Shown here piece after piece: positions 33,845-43,981 of a DNA stretch of 64,000 bases (position 1 is its first letter; every line of letters starts with the position of its first letter). The position numbers and the translations under genes are program-made. The stretch is from Corylus avellana (taxonomy: Eukaryota > Streptophyta > Magnoliopsida > Fagales > Betulaceae): positions 22,271,584-22,335,583 of the forward strand of contig NC_081549.1 in NCBI RefSeq assembly GCF_901000735.1, written 5' to 3'. The notes beneath the pieces are model-generated. The model searched no databases. It was not told the DNA's origin and was given only the letters and a program-made list of their open reading frames with translations.

Positions 33845-34948
33845 ATGCACAGACTAGAGACAGATACAGACAGACAAGAGGTGTCTTGCCTGAGACTGGA
33901 CATTTCGACCAACGTCAGCCTAGATGGCGTCGATGCCTCATCCATCATTTCCAAAGCCACCTCCACCGTGGCCAATCTCATTGGCAAACCTGAAGACGTG
34001 CGCTTCCCCCCCCCTCTCTCTCTCTCTCTCTCTAATATTTCATTTTTACTTATATATATATATATATATATTTCATTTTTAATTTGGATGATTGAGGTGA
34101 ATACTCCAACTGGTGTATTTCCCCCAATGCGGCTACGTAACCGAAGTTGTTCCTTGTGGAAAAACTGAGGTTACAACTTTTATTATAAATTTAGATTGAA
34201 ATTTTTGGATTGATTGATCGGGAGCTACATACTATATAAGTAGATAAATAAAAGAGCAAGTGGTCGACACCTATTTTTATAGTACTTTTTTGTCATATAC
34301 TTGAGCTGTGACTGTAGATCTTGACATTAATCTTGATTCAACAAAAGTGTGTTAAAGATGTCAATTCAGCCATAAAAAGCAGAATGGGTTGATTTGCTAT
34401 TAGTGATGGCTTAACTGTTTGGAATGATGTAGATCACATTGCTTTGATTTGTAGAACAAAAGGCAGAATGGGTGAGAAGAAAAAGAAAAGGGAGAAATTA
34501 CGTAGACAATACAAAACAGAAATTACTGTTTATTTATAGCATGTAGATTACCATTTCAATTGTTTTCATACTGTAGGTTGTGATGATTGGGTCGAAGGGT
34601 TCAATACCCAGATCAATGATATCATTTGGTTCATTTGATGGGAATGAGGAAGCATCAGCCTTTGCTGAGTTGGTGTCCAATCTCGGCATCAACTTGAATA
34701 CAAAGGATAAGCTGAGTAGTGCAATTGCCTCAATTTTTGGGAGCAATTTGTCCATCTCCAAGACGAGATTCTTTGTCAAATTTTATGACGAGGCAAGCTA
34801 TCTTTCTCATTGAATTTTTCCTTACATCAAACTCAAGAATATGTTGTTTAGAGCCATATGCATTTTTATTTTTTTGCAGGGGTCAACCTCTGGAACAGCA
34901 AATCATGAGAACACAGCCATAGTTTCCATGGTAATGGCTGATTTTTGA
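33845..34948 (+). CDS. MIF/D-dopachrome tautomerase-like protein (MDL-like), altered start
   Basis: Exons 33845-33997, 34577-34792 and 34880-34948 encode 145 residues. Family landmarks are CLRLDISTNVSLDGVD, ATSTVANLIGKPE, VVMIGSKGSIP, EASAFAELVSNLGI, KLSSAIASI and SKTRFFVKFYD. Plant MDL proteins normally begin Met-Pro-Cys-Leu, with Pro the catalytic base. Here GTG TCT (Val-Ser) stands in that place, and the first usable ATG lies 13 codons upstream, so the tautomerase proline is missing and an N-terminal extension is predicted. Exon 2 ends at a GC donor (GAG|GCAAGC). The C-terminal exon (GSTSGTANHENT...) differs from typical MDL ends. It may be a pseudogene or a non-catalytic variant. Its 3' half lies in a large inverted repeat. 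Confidence 0.7.
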
Positions 34949-35605
34949 GGGTGTGAATCTGAGATTTTTGAGGATGAGGAGCCGTTGCAACCGTCTGCGT
35001 CTGAAATGGATGAGCCAAATGAGTCGTTGCAGCCACATGCTCGAGGGTGTGAGGATGAGGATGAGGATGAGCCCGCCGTAACAGTGCTAGTGTCAATTCC
35101 CCCTCAGACGCTGCACTCGGCTCGAGCACAAGCGGCAGCAAATGATGGCTGCTGAGCCACAATTAGTCATTGGCGAAAACACTCCGTTGCAGCGACTCGT
35201 GGCAGTTCAGGGGTCAATTCCCCCCAATAGACGCACTACTTGGCTCGAGCTCAAGCGACAACTAATGATGGCTGCTGAGCCTAGCCGTTGGCGAACACAC
35301 TCATTTGCAGCAATTCGTGGCAGTTCAGGGGTCAATTCCCCCCACTAGACACATCAATCGGCTCAGGTGCAAACTGCGTGTTCCAGTAGTTGAACATTAT
35401 GAGGTACAACGCAAGCGCAAGGCCAGGAAATGCCCAGTGGGTGCTGAGGATGCTTCTGAAAATCAACCCAATGCTGAAGATGCCAATGCTGAGGAAGTGG
35501 CTCTGGGTTGTGTTCATCCTAAGGTTCATCAACATCATTCCTCGGGCATGTGGAAGATTCACCACCATCATTTCTCAAGCGTGTGGATGAAAAAGTATTA
35601 ATGGA
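34768..35605 (+). repeat. Left arm of a large inverted repeat
   Basis: This 838-bp segment is matched in reverse orientation at 36180-37013. It begins in exon 2 of the MIF-like gene (TTTTATGACGAGG), includes exon 3 and continues into sequence with coding-like runs such as GCESEIFEDEEPLQPSASE and AEDASENQPNAEDANAEE, broken by stops. Inside are two tandem units of about 124 bp (GGCAGTTCAGGGGTCAATTC, at about 35200 and 35320). The coding-like sequence is not a family I recognise. Confidence 0.85.
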
Positions 35606-36179
35606 TATGAAAAAGGTCTTGAGTATCCAAGCATGGCACTTGATGAGGCAATTGTTCATCTTCAAAACCTATTTACCTACTCTGGAGGTCATGTAGTTAG
35701 ATGGAATGATGGAGACTCTAGTAAGGCCCATGGAACTGCTAAATTTATAAAAAAAATTAATATCGAGTTTTATGCAGGTATGTAAATCAGTACAATTTTT
35801 TGGTTTTATAAATCAGTACAATAAATATTATTTGTTTATAGGCCACGATGGATGTGATAGCTTTATATACAGATTTTCTGAAGTCTTCGAAGGGGAAAGA
35901 CAAAGAAGTTGTTGAGGACACTCAACATCAATGGTTTAATTGCTGTGTTGATCCGGTTTTCACAATAAGCAAGCATATTCCCAATGGATACATAGAAGGA
36001 CGTGGTGGTTCTTCATCAGTGAGTTTGGCCAAAAAAAAAAATATATATGGATAACATCATCCAGGTCTGTTCTATTCTTGTTTGATTTGCTTGTCAGATT
36101 ATTAATGTCTTCTAATGTCTTCTTGCTTTGTTTTCAGGCGATGGTGAATATTCTACACAATATACGTATGAAAATTTGG
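35606..36179 (+). other. Loop of the inverted repeat, with unrecognised split coding-like sequence
   Basis: Two open segments are separated by an intron-like interval (GCAG|GTATGTAAATC at about 35777, then TTTATAG|GCC at about 35843). The first reads EYPSMALDEAIVHLQNLF, and the second MDVIALYTDFLKSSKGKDK. I do not recognise either. They may be gene fragments captured with the arms. Confidence 0.4.
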
Positions 36180-37013
36180 GCATCAATACGGACACATCCA
36201 CACGCCCGAGGAATGATGGTGGTGAATCTTCCACACGTGTGGGAATGATGTTGATGAACCTGAGGTTGAACACAACCCAGAGCGACTTTCTCAGCATTGG
36301 CATCTTCAGCATTGGGTTGATTTTCAGAAGCATCCTCAGCACTCACTGGGCGCTTCTTGGCCTTGCGCTTGCGTCGTACTTGATCATGTTCAACTACTGG
36401 AACACGCAGTTTCCACCTGAGCTGATTGCTGCGCCTGGTGGGGGAATTGACTCCTGAACTGCCACGAGTTGCTGTAACAGTATTTTCGCCAACGGCTGAT
36501 TGTGGCTCAGCAGCCATCATTAGTTGTCGCTGGAGCTCGAGCCGACTATTGCGTATGTTGGGGGAAATTGACTTTGAACTGCCACATGTTACTGTAACAG
36601 AGTGTTTTCGCCAATGATTGATTATGGCTCAACAACCATCATTTGCTTGTGCTCGAGCTGAGTGTTGCGTCTAAGGGGGGAATGACACTGGCACTATTAT
36701 GGCAGGCTCATTCTCATCCTTACACCCTCGAGCATGTGGTTGCAACGACTCATTTGGCTCATCCATTACAAACGCAGGCGGCAGCAACGCTCCTTATCCG
36801 CAAAAATTTCAGATTCACACCCTTGAAACTCAGCCATTACCATGGGAACTATGACTGTGTTCTCATGATTTGCTGTTCTAGAGGTTGACCTCCACAAAAA
36901 AAAAATAGAAATGCAGATGGTTGTAAACAACATATTCTTGAGTTTGATGTAAGGAAAAATGCAATGAGAAAGATAGCTTACCTCGACATAAAATTGGACG
37001 AAGAATTTTGATG
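36180..37013 (-). repeat. Right arm of a large inverted repeat
   Basis: It is the reverse complement of 34768-35605 with moderate divergence. It includes the tail of MIF exon 2 (FFVQFYV on the minus strand), a consensus GT donor where the left arm has GC, exon 3, and both 124-bp units. It ends abruptly within LOR spacer DNA, where CGGTCAACTTTCCTGCG begins at about 37045. Confidence 0.85.
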
Positions 37014-37039
37014 TAAAAAATTCTGAGAGAGATAACATA

Positions 37040-37560
37040 TTTCTCGGTCAACTTTCCTGCGAATTGCCAAACCATTTGTTGTGTAAAAGAATGGTGGAAC
37101 GTGGCTTCAGTTGTTGATGCCACGATGGTGATTTAGTTACCTTTCACCAAATTTGATAAGTTTAAAGAATTTTGAGCATTCTTTCCATGCCTCGTGGGTT
37201 AGTGGACCATGAGCCACTTTATATACGTGCTCTTACCTTTTACTTTCGAGATTGAGAAATCTTAGACAAAGCCCATGTGATTTTGGGTTGTTGAGATACC
37301 TTTTATAAGAAATCTCACAAAATTTTCATTTGTTTAGAAATTACTTATAAAGTTTTAAAACTTTTAATTTAGAGTATTAAACTTTTAATTTTTTACAATG
37401 TCCTATTCTGTTAGAATTTTTTGTTAAATCTTATAAAAATTGTCAAAATACCCATATTTTCTTTTATTATAAATAAATTAAAATAAAAGATTGTAAAAAT
37501 TCATGATCCATCCATTACATGTCGGTGCCTCATCAATGGGATGAAAAGGTTATGTAACTT
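37040..37560. repeat. LOR intergenic spacer, copy 2
   Basis: AAGAATGGTGGAACGTGGCTT, the ACCATGAGCCA block and GTCGGTGCCTCATCAATGGG occur in the same order as downstream of copy A (24430-25030), with a single 140-bp unit. It is non-coding. Confidence 0.75.
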
Positions 37561-38716
37561 AAAAAAAGAAAAAAAGACAAAAAAGGTTTTAATATGTATA
37601 TATTGGGCTCTATATAACAGAACTTAGACCCAAGTAGTTTCTTTTCTTTAGAAAATAGTTTTTTCTCTGGATATGTATGCACCACTTTTATTTTACTTTT
37701 ATCACTTATATTATATTTTGTTAAGTTGACATTGTCAATTAGCTCTTATTCAAGAAAAAGAAAATTTAAAGATTAATAGACTTTTACACCATAAATGTGA
37801 GATAATTGACAATGTCAATCAACTCTTATTTAATATATATATATATATTAATTAATTAATTAGACTGTTACATCAACAAAATAAAACAAAAGTGTTGTGT
37901 ATAACTTCTCTAGCCTAAATCAGAATAAAAAGAAGAGCTAATCCATGAGAGTCTGTTTGACTTACTTCAATTGAAAAATTATAAGAGATTTCTTGATAAA
38001 AAAAATAAAAAAATAACGGTGAAAACTCCATCCCAAGCGAGAAGGAAAAAACAAATTAGAAGAAATCAAGGTTTTAAACCTTTTAAAATCCATGACGATT
38101 ACCCATTAATTGGGTCAACGAAAATTGCGTGCCCATTTTTGAGATATTGCCGAAGGAACCAAGCATTTTCCTTCTTAATTGAATTGATCACTTCAAAATT
38201 AATTGGACATATTGCCCAGCAAATATTTTCTTCCTCATCAACTCCATTTCCGCAGGAGAAGCGATCTTGGCAAGAACAAGAACAAGAACACCTTCTGATT
38301 TAAAAGTCAAACTAGAATAAAGACGGCCTTGTCTCTTCTATCAACTTCTTACTAAAAAGCTTTTTAATTTGAATTTCAATCTCATTTATATCTTATTTAC
38401 AATAAACTATATGATTTTGAGTCTAATGGATCACGTGGGATCTTACAAAATATCCCAAGTAGTGGCAGCCTCTGTTGTTTGGTGATTTTCCTTAAAGCAT
38501 CTCTCTTTTTCGGATGAAGGTTGGCCTTTCCTCCAATTGGTTTATCCTCGTGGGCCTAGGCTAGCAATATACGCATGCATCCAAAAACATGTTGGTGCCT
38601 CATCAATTCCAGCAGTTCTTAACGGGCCCCTCAAAGCATTATAATAGAAAGCCCGTCACAGAAATAAATAGCCCCTTTCACCAAAGACTCAACAAGGTAG
38701 GGCTGTGTTAATAATC
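37561..38716 (+). promoter_or_regulatory. Upstream region of LOR copy C
   Basis: 37912-38010 is a diverged third copy of the block at 22115 and 25615. A promoter-like GCAAATATTTTCTTCCTC box lies at about 38219-38236. GCATTATAATAGAAAG at about 38636 is the likely TATA region, shared with copy F (TATAAAAG at 48064). The leader has CACCAAAGACTCAACAAG, shared with copy H. Confidence 0.55.
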
Positions 38717-40085
38717 ATGGCTCTTCCGGCTCCCACTCCAGCCCCAAGTGGCACACAGTTTGCCTCTCCTGTTCCGATCATCGGCCCTCAGTATTGTGCT
38801 CCTTACCCGGTGGATCTTGCAGTTGTAAGAAAGGTCCTCACCATTTCCGATGGCAACTTCGTTGTCACCGACGTCAACGGCACCGTCATTTTCAAAGTAA
38901 AAGGAAAATTCCTAACCATTCATGACCGTCGCGTCCTGCTTGATGGTGCCGGAAATCCCATTGTCACTCTTCGACAGAAGGTTTGGATCATTTCGCCATA
39001 AACATCATGTTCTATTTCCTATTTTATTATGTCTTGATTGTTTTATATTTCTTATATTATCGGGTAATTGTATATTCTTGTTATTTTCTTATATTTGTTA
39101 TAATATTTATTAAATTATGAATTTTTGTTTATTTTTTATTTATTTAAGTTTTTGAAATAAATAATAATTTAATTTTATCATAACAGAATTGAGATTTCTA
39201 GCAATTATATAAGATTTTTCAAAACTTATTTGAGCATGTGGTAATTGTTAGAGCGACTCTGTTTGTAGGTGGCGAAAAGCCCAAGTCTATATGAACACTT
39301 ACTTGCTGAAGATCCAATCCAATATCGTAATAGAACTCATGAGTTAAAACTTCGACTCATTTCTTATTAGTTTAATTAAAATAATTAAACTTTTAAGATA
39401 AACAAACAGTAGCTTAACAATATTATAAATTAATTGCAAAAGATAATGTTGTTATATGTTTCCACTTTCATGTGAATGCTTAATTATGTACCAGAAACAT
39501 TGTTTGGTTTGTGTAGATCATGAGTGCCCATGATAGATGGCAAGTTTTCAGGGGTGAGAGCGTGGAGGAAAAGGATCTCATTTTTAGTGTTAGGCGAACT
39601 TCAATCTTCCAACTAAAGGCCAGGTTACATGTGTTCTTGGCAAATAACCCAAAGGAAGATGTCTGTGACTTTAAGGTTGAAGGAAGTTGGTCTGAAAGAT
39701 CTTGTATCATTTATGCTGGAGAATCTTCCTCAATAATTGCCCAGGTATAGCTATCTTTCTTTTCTTTTTTATTTTTGGTTCAATTAATTGGACTTGACTG
39801 GAACATACGAATGCTCATTGAAATTGTAGAAGTACTTGGGCTTTCTCCTGTTAGAACATTAATTTATTATTAGCTTAAATTTTTTTAGATGACTGATGAT
39901 TTAACATGGCATAATTATGCTGATTAATATGAAAATTGCAGATGCATAAGAAGGCAACTGCCCAAAGTGTTTTGATCGGAAAAGACAACTTCAGCGTGAC
40001 GATTTATCCTAACGTTGATTATGCGTTCATCGTCACGCTTGTCGTGATTCTCGATGGGATTAACAGCGAGGACGGGGATGAATGA
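38717..40085 (+). CDS. LURP-one-related protein, copy C (intact, subfamily II)
   Basis: Exons 38717-38980, 39517-39744 and 39942-40085 give 211 residues with GT-AG introns. Landmarks are a Pro/Ala-rich start (MALPAPTPAPSG), IIGPQYCAPYPVDLAVVRK, GNFVVTDVNGTVIFKV, RRVLLDGAGNPIVTLRQK, SAHDRWQVFRGESVEEKDL, LHVFLANNPKEDVCDFKV, SCIIYAGESS, then FSVTIYPNVDYAFIV and an acidic tail. It is a complete LOR/tubby-like protein and the closest of the array to typical Arabidopsis LORs such as At5g01750. I take the ATG at 38717 because the Pro/Ala-rich start follows; an in-frame GTG upstream is not a plant start. A solo LTR lies 180 bp downstream. Confidence 0.94.
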
Positions 40086-40266
40086 GATTTTGAAAAAAGT
40101 GGCAGAAGGTTTTGATGTGTTTGGCTTGCTCTCTACTCGCCTATGTTCACCACGATTGCACTTAAACCTTATTTTTACTTAAATAATGTGGTTTGGTTTG
40201 TACTTAGTTTAATATCATATTATGCTATCCTCTTTTGTGAAATAAGCAGGCTGTTTGCGTTTTTCC

Positions 40267-40537
40267 TGTTGAAATAAACTATAGAATATTAGAGAATATA
40301 GGGATAAACTGAATATTGTATTTCTGTGTGTCTAGAACTGTATACAATATGACCTATTTATAGTTAAATAAGGTCAGATAGAATAGGAATTACAATCAAG
40401 GAATTAATGTACAATATTACAAAATAATATCAATGTATATACAAGGAAAATATATCAAATTAGCAATTATGGTGATTGTCAGCAATTATGGTGATTATCA
40501 GAATAAAATCAGAATATATTCTGATTATATTCTAACA
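40267..40537. mobile_element. Solo LTR (271 bp) with perfect 5-bp TSD
   Basis: It begins TGTTGAAATAAAC, ends ATATTCTAACA and is flanked by TTTCC on both sides (40262-40266, 40538-40542). TG...CA ends and the 5-bp TSD indicate an LTR retrotransposon, probably Copia-type, reduced by LTR recombination. Confidence 0.85.
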
Positions 40538-40599
40538 TTTCCCTTTCCCTCATTTGAATAATTTTTTTTTTTTTTTTAATTTTAAAAAAAGAAGTATGT

Positions 40600-40955
40600 T
40601 TGCGTCACTGAAAATTTGGATTAACATTACTATAGGAGACTAAGATGGTTTCAACTTTCAAAGAGATTGGGCTCAAGAATAAAAAATAATATAATTGTTT
40701 AGAACCGACGGAGATCTCTACAATTGAGTTGTTAGAATTGTAGTGCAATTTGAATCGTTCATAAAGAGTGCCGGAGGCTTGCCCCTTCTAAATAGGTGGA
40801 CGCTACACTCAAAACTTTTAAAATAGATGGGCTCTGTACTTACAAAAATAAATAAATAAATAAATTTATATAAAAAAATCATTAGTTTTCATCTAAAATC
40901 AAATTGAGAAAAGCCTGTCATTAATGCAATAAAACTAGTAAATTCCAAGTAGTTG
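40600..40955. repeat. LOR downstream block, copy 1
   Basis: GAAAATTTGGATTAACATT and TTTAGAACCGAC recur at about 50600-50700, 59855-59890 with 60460-60520, and in part at 61870. It marks the 3' flank of subfamily II copies. Confidence 0.7.
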
Positions 40956-41220
40956 GAATCTGGGTTCGCCCTCTTAATTTACGGTGATGACCAGAAAACT
41001 ATTTGGACATATATTGCCCTGCAAATATTTTCTTCCTCGTGATCTCCATACAAGACTCCCCCCATTGCATATAAATAAGAAGCCTTAGAAAAGGCGATCT
41101 TCACAAGAACCAGAACACCTTCGTTCCTCCCAAGTTCTCAGGCATGGCAAAATCGAGTGATTTAGCATTAGCTTATTCTCGTGTTAAGCATTTTAAAAAG
41201 AGAGCCTCTATGGTCCGGTT
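40956..41220 (+). promoter_or_regulatory. Subfamily III-type LOR promoter upstream of copy D
   Basis: It matches the upstream region of copy G (51100-51330) closely: TTACGGTGAT, GCAAATATTTTCTTCCTCG, a TATAAATA box (41070-41077) and a short leader ORF starting MAKSSDLALAYSRVKHFKK. No subfamily III exon follows. It is detached from its gene. Confidence 0.7.
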
Positions 41221-41890
41221 TGTGTGCAAACCCCCCATTTTACAGCATCAAATCCTCATATGACACCTCATCAATTTAAGAAAATTGCAAAGTACCAAAG
41301 TGAGAAAAAAAAAAAAAAAACAAAAAAACAAAAAAACAAAAAAGCAAATCAAAGTGAAAAACAATTTCAAAAATACCCCTGGCCGCAAGACCCACGGCGT
41401 GGTCTCGCGAGACCCACGTGGTTTTATACGTATCCATATAATTAATTAAAAAAATAATTTTTTAAAAAAAATGAAAAACATTAAAAAAATAGGGTTAGTA
41501 TATTATAAATCATTGAACCAACTCGCCAAAACAGTAAAATTCAAGTTTTTTTTTTTTTTTTTCTTCAAATTTTTTACTTCCTGGGTTAATCGAAATGTCA
41601 AATAAATTTTCACCGTTAAATTATTGTAATGCCCGTTAGTCCCAATCAAAACACATTGTTTTACCATGTTAGCATAATAAATTTTTATTAATTTAATTTA
41701 AAAATTAAATCTTTTAAAAAAAAAAAAATTGAAGGGGTGGCCAGCGTGGGGCTGCCACCCCTAGCCACTCCCAACCCCTATGGGGTGGGCAAGGGGTGGT
41801 TTGCCCATCTCTGAGGTGGCTTGCGGCCACTCTATGAGTGATTTGGAGTGGCCTTTCGTTGCCTGTCGTTTTATATTATTTTGGAAATCG
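41221..41890. other. Inserted sequence with GC-rich core
   Basis: It interrupts the promoter-to-exon order of the array. It has poly(A) and poly(T) tracts and a GC-rich segment (41735-41860) with repeated GGGGTGG, GCCACCCC and GGTGGC motifs, like those in the MITEs at 8386 and 60697. It is probably transposon-derived, but the ends are not clear. Confidence 0.4.
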
Positions 41891-41924
41891 ATCGATCAGA
41901 ATTATTAACAACTTAATTTGCTTA

Positions 41925-42038
41925 TCTATATATGCATTGAGTGCATCTTATATATATATATATATTTGAGAGTTAACCCACCTTGGCAAGATTCGAAGGA
42001 GATTGGAAGACATCCATGGGAAGACATACGCGTAAGTA
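41925..42038 (-). repeat. Inverted copy of the LOR copy A leader
   Basis: Read on the minus strand, this is the 5' leader of copies A and B (ACTTACGCGTATGTCTTCCC, CTTCCAATCTCCTTCGAATC, GGTGGGTTAACTCTCAAA; compare 23062-23140). It is joined directly to LOR exon 2 in the plus orientation at 42038/42039. Confidence 0.85.
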
Positions 42039-42625
42039 CCTCAATATTCCATCGTAGATGGAAAGTTTTTAAGGGTGATGGTACGGACTCTGTCAATCTG
42101 CTCTTCAGCGGGAAGCTATCTTCAACATTCCAATTCAATACGACAATAGCCGTGTTCTTAGCCAATAACACAAGAGAGGATGTTTGTGACTTCAAGGTCA
42201 AGCAAAGTTATTGGCTACCATCCTGTGTCGTTTATGCTGGAAACTCTTCCACGGCAGTCGCCTAGGCAATATGAATGTTGATAATTTAATAATGTCAGTC
42301 CTTTAATTAGAAAGATCCAAATATCCATATATATTAGTAATTAGACAAAATTAATGGGCCAATCTCACTCTTATTGCACGAGATTCCCATTACTAGTGGT
42401 CTTAAATATGAGGCAATTAAGATGGTTTTGTTTGTCTATACTGAATCAATTGATAAATATTGTTGGAAATGCAGATGCATAAGAAGCAATCCCTTTCTGT
42501 TTGGAAAGGAGAAATTCATGGTGACAGTGAATCCCAACATTGATTACGCATTCATAGTTGCAGTTATTGTGATTCTCTGTGAGATCTACTATAACAACAG
42601 CAGTACTCCTAGCCCCTGTTCTTAA
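42039..42625 (+). pseudogene. LURP-one-related pseudogene, copy D (exons 2-3 only)
   Basis: It has subfamily I exon 2 (42039-42266; FHRRWKVFKGDGTDS, AVFLANNTRED, VKQSYW) and exon 3 (42475-42625; FMVTVNPNIDYAFIV). Exon 1 is missing and the inverted leader stands in its place. The exon 2 end reads GCC TAG with a GC in place of the GT donor. Exon 3 has 4 extra bases near CAATCCCTTTCTG that shift the frame. It is nearest to copy A and, like A, is followed by a PPR fragment. Confidence 0.9.
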
Positions 42626-42627
42626 TT

Positions 42628-42669
42628 AGGTAGGCACTGGGCGTTGGGTCATAGTTGTAGGTGTTGAAG
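42628..42669 (-). pseudogene. Antisense PPR fragment behind LOR copy D
   Basis: AGGTAGGCACTGGGCGTTGG and on for about 42 bp match the PPR gene near 21511-21552, as behind copy A. It is a shared duplication footprint. Confidence 0.8.
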
Positions 42670-43160
42670 CATCTAAACCTTGAGCTGTAGGTTTCTTTGG
42701 GGCTTTCTCTCGATAAGGGCTCGGACAAATTGTAATTGGGTGAACGAATTATATTCGTTTCTGGCCCTGAGTGTCACCATTTTGTCTCTCAAGTCTGAAT
42801 AATATATTCCTCTGGCTCTGGATATAGCAAGAGCTCAGCATGAGCCACTTGGTTTGATCTCTTGCAAATGACGTGACATAATGCTAACATCATTAATTTC
42901 TGGGTCAACTTTCCTGCGCATTGCCAAACCATTTTTTGCATGTGTAAAAGAATGGTGGAACGTGGCTTCAGTTGTTGATGCCACGATGGTCATTTAGTTA
43001 ACTTTCACCAAATTTGATAAGGTTTTGAAGAATTTTGAGCCTTCTCTCCATTCCTAATGGGTTAGTGGACCATGAGCCATTATATAGCCACTGCATATAG
43101 TGGCTCTTCCCTTTTACTTTCGAGGTTGTGACATCTCAGACAAAGCCCATGTGATTGTCC
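42670..43160. repeat. LOR intergenic spacer, copy 3
   Basis: It matches 24340-24660 with CTTGAGCTGTAGGTTTC, AAGAATGGTGGAACGTGGCTT and ACCATGAGCCA. It also includes the TTTCCTGCGCATTGCCAAACC piece seen at 37050. Confidence 0.75.
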
Positions 43161-43374
43161 GCTCAAATTTGGAAAGAGGATATGGAACCGCACCAAATAG
43201 AGGAGAAAAAAAATAAAATCAACACAATGATTAATAAAAATGAAGAACTAGAATTTTTTCAATCCAGAATGAGTGCTGCAACTTCATGTTCCTTTGTCTT
43301 TGTGTGGCTTTTCCTATTCCTTTCAAGTTGCACGATTCTTTTGCTTCTTTTGTTTCATTTGTTTTTTTGGCTTG

Positions 43375-43835
43375 CGCCCAATAGTTGCATTCATAAATGT
43401 TCCCTTCCAAAAATATTTGTCCCTCATTACTTGGCCTACTAGAGATTGAGGGTATTGAATCAGCCTCCAATCTTGCTTTGCGAGTAATGCCATATTAAAC
43501 CATTCCAAATCACGAAATCCCAACCCCCCTTCCGCTTTCGCCTTTCCTATATTTTTCCAACTCATCCATGCTATGCCCCTCTGTTTCTTCTTGTTTCTCC
43601 ACCAAAAATTTGACATCATACTTGTAATGTCCTGACATAAAATTTTAGGTAACTGAAACACACTCATTGTGTATGTGAGAATTGCTTGTATGATCACCTT
43701 TAATAGTACCTTCTTACTGACTTGTGACAGAAACTTTTCCTTCCACCCATTAAGCCGCTCCCATATTTTTCCTTTTAAACCTGTGAAGGAACTAACTCGT
43801 GAATTGCCAACAAGAGGGGGAAGCTGGGGTTGCCC
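43375..43835 (-). pseudogene. LINE (L1-type) reverse transcriptase C-terminal fragment
   Basis: An open frame on the minus strand carries LPPLVGNSRVSSFTGLKGK, WERLNGWKEKFLSQ, VLLKVIIQAILTYTMSVFQLP, FWWRNKKKQRGIAWMSWK and GGLGFRDLEWFNMALLAKQ. This is the conserved region after the catalytic core in plant L1-type LINEs. It abuts LOR promoter sequence at about 43835 and carries no catalytic YADD segment, so it is a truncated relic. Confidence 0.9.
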
Positions 43836-43981
43836 ATAACTTACGGTGATATCGAGAAAATTATTTGGACACATATTACCCTGCAAATATTTTCTTCCTG
43901 GTGAACTTCATACTAGACGCCCCCCATTGCATATAAATAAGAAGGATACATGTCAATTGGTTGACGGTTTGGAAGAAATTT
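43836..43981 (+). promoter_or_regulatory. Promoter of LOR copy E (subfamily III type)
   Basis: TTACGGTGAT, GCAAATATTTTCTTCCTGG and a TATAAATA box (43932-43939) match copy G upstream DNA. A segment of about 160 bp present in G between the TATA box and the start is deleted here. Confidence 0.65.

Noticed and set aside
34768..37013. Reading the large inverted repeat as a TIR transposon
   Set aside because: The outer ends lie inside a MIF exon on one side and LOR spacer on the other, with no TSD or terminal motif, so an inverted duplication fits better.
38705..38716. GTG as an upstream start for LOR copy C
   Set aside because: GTG is not a usual plant start, and the ATG at 38717 begins the conserved Pro/Ala-rich segment.
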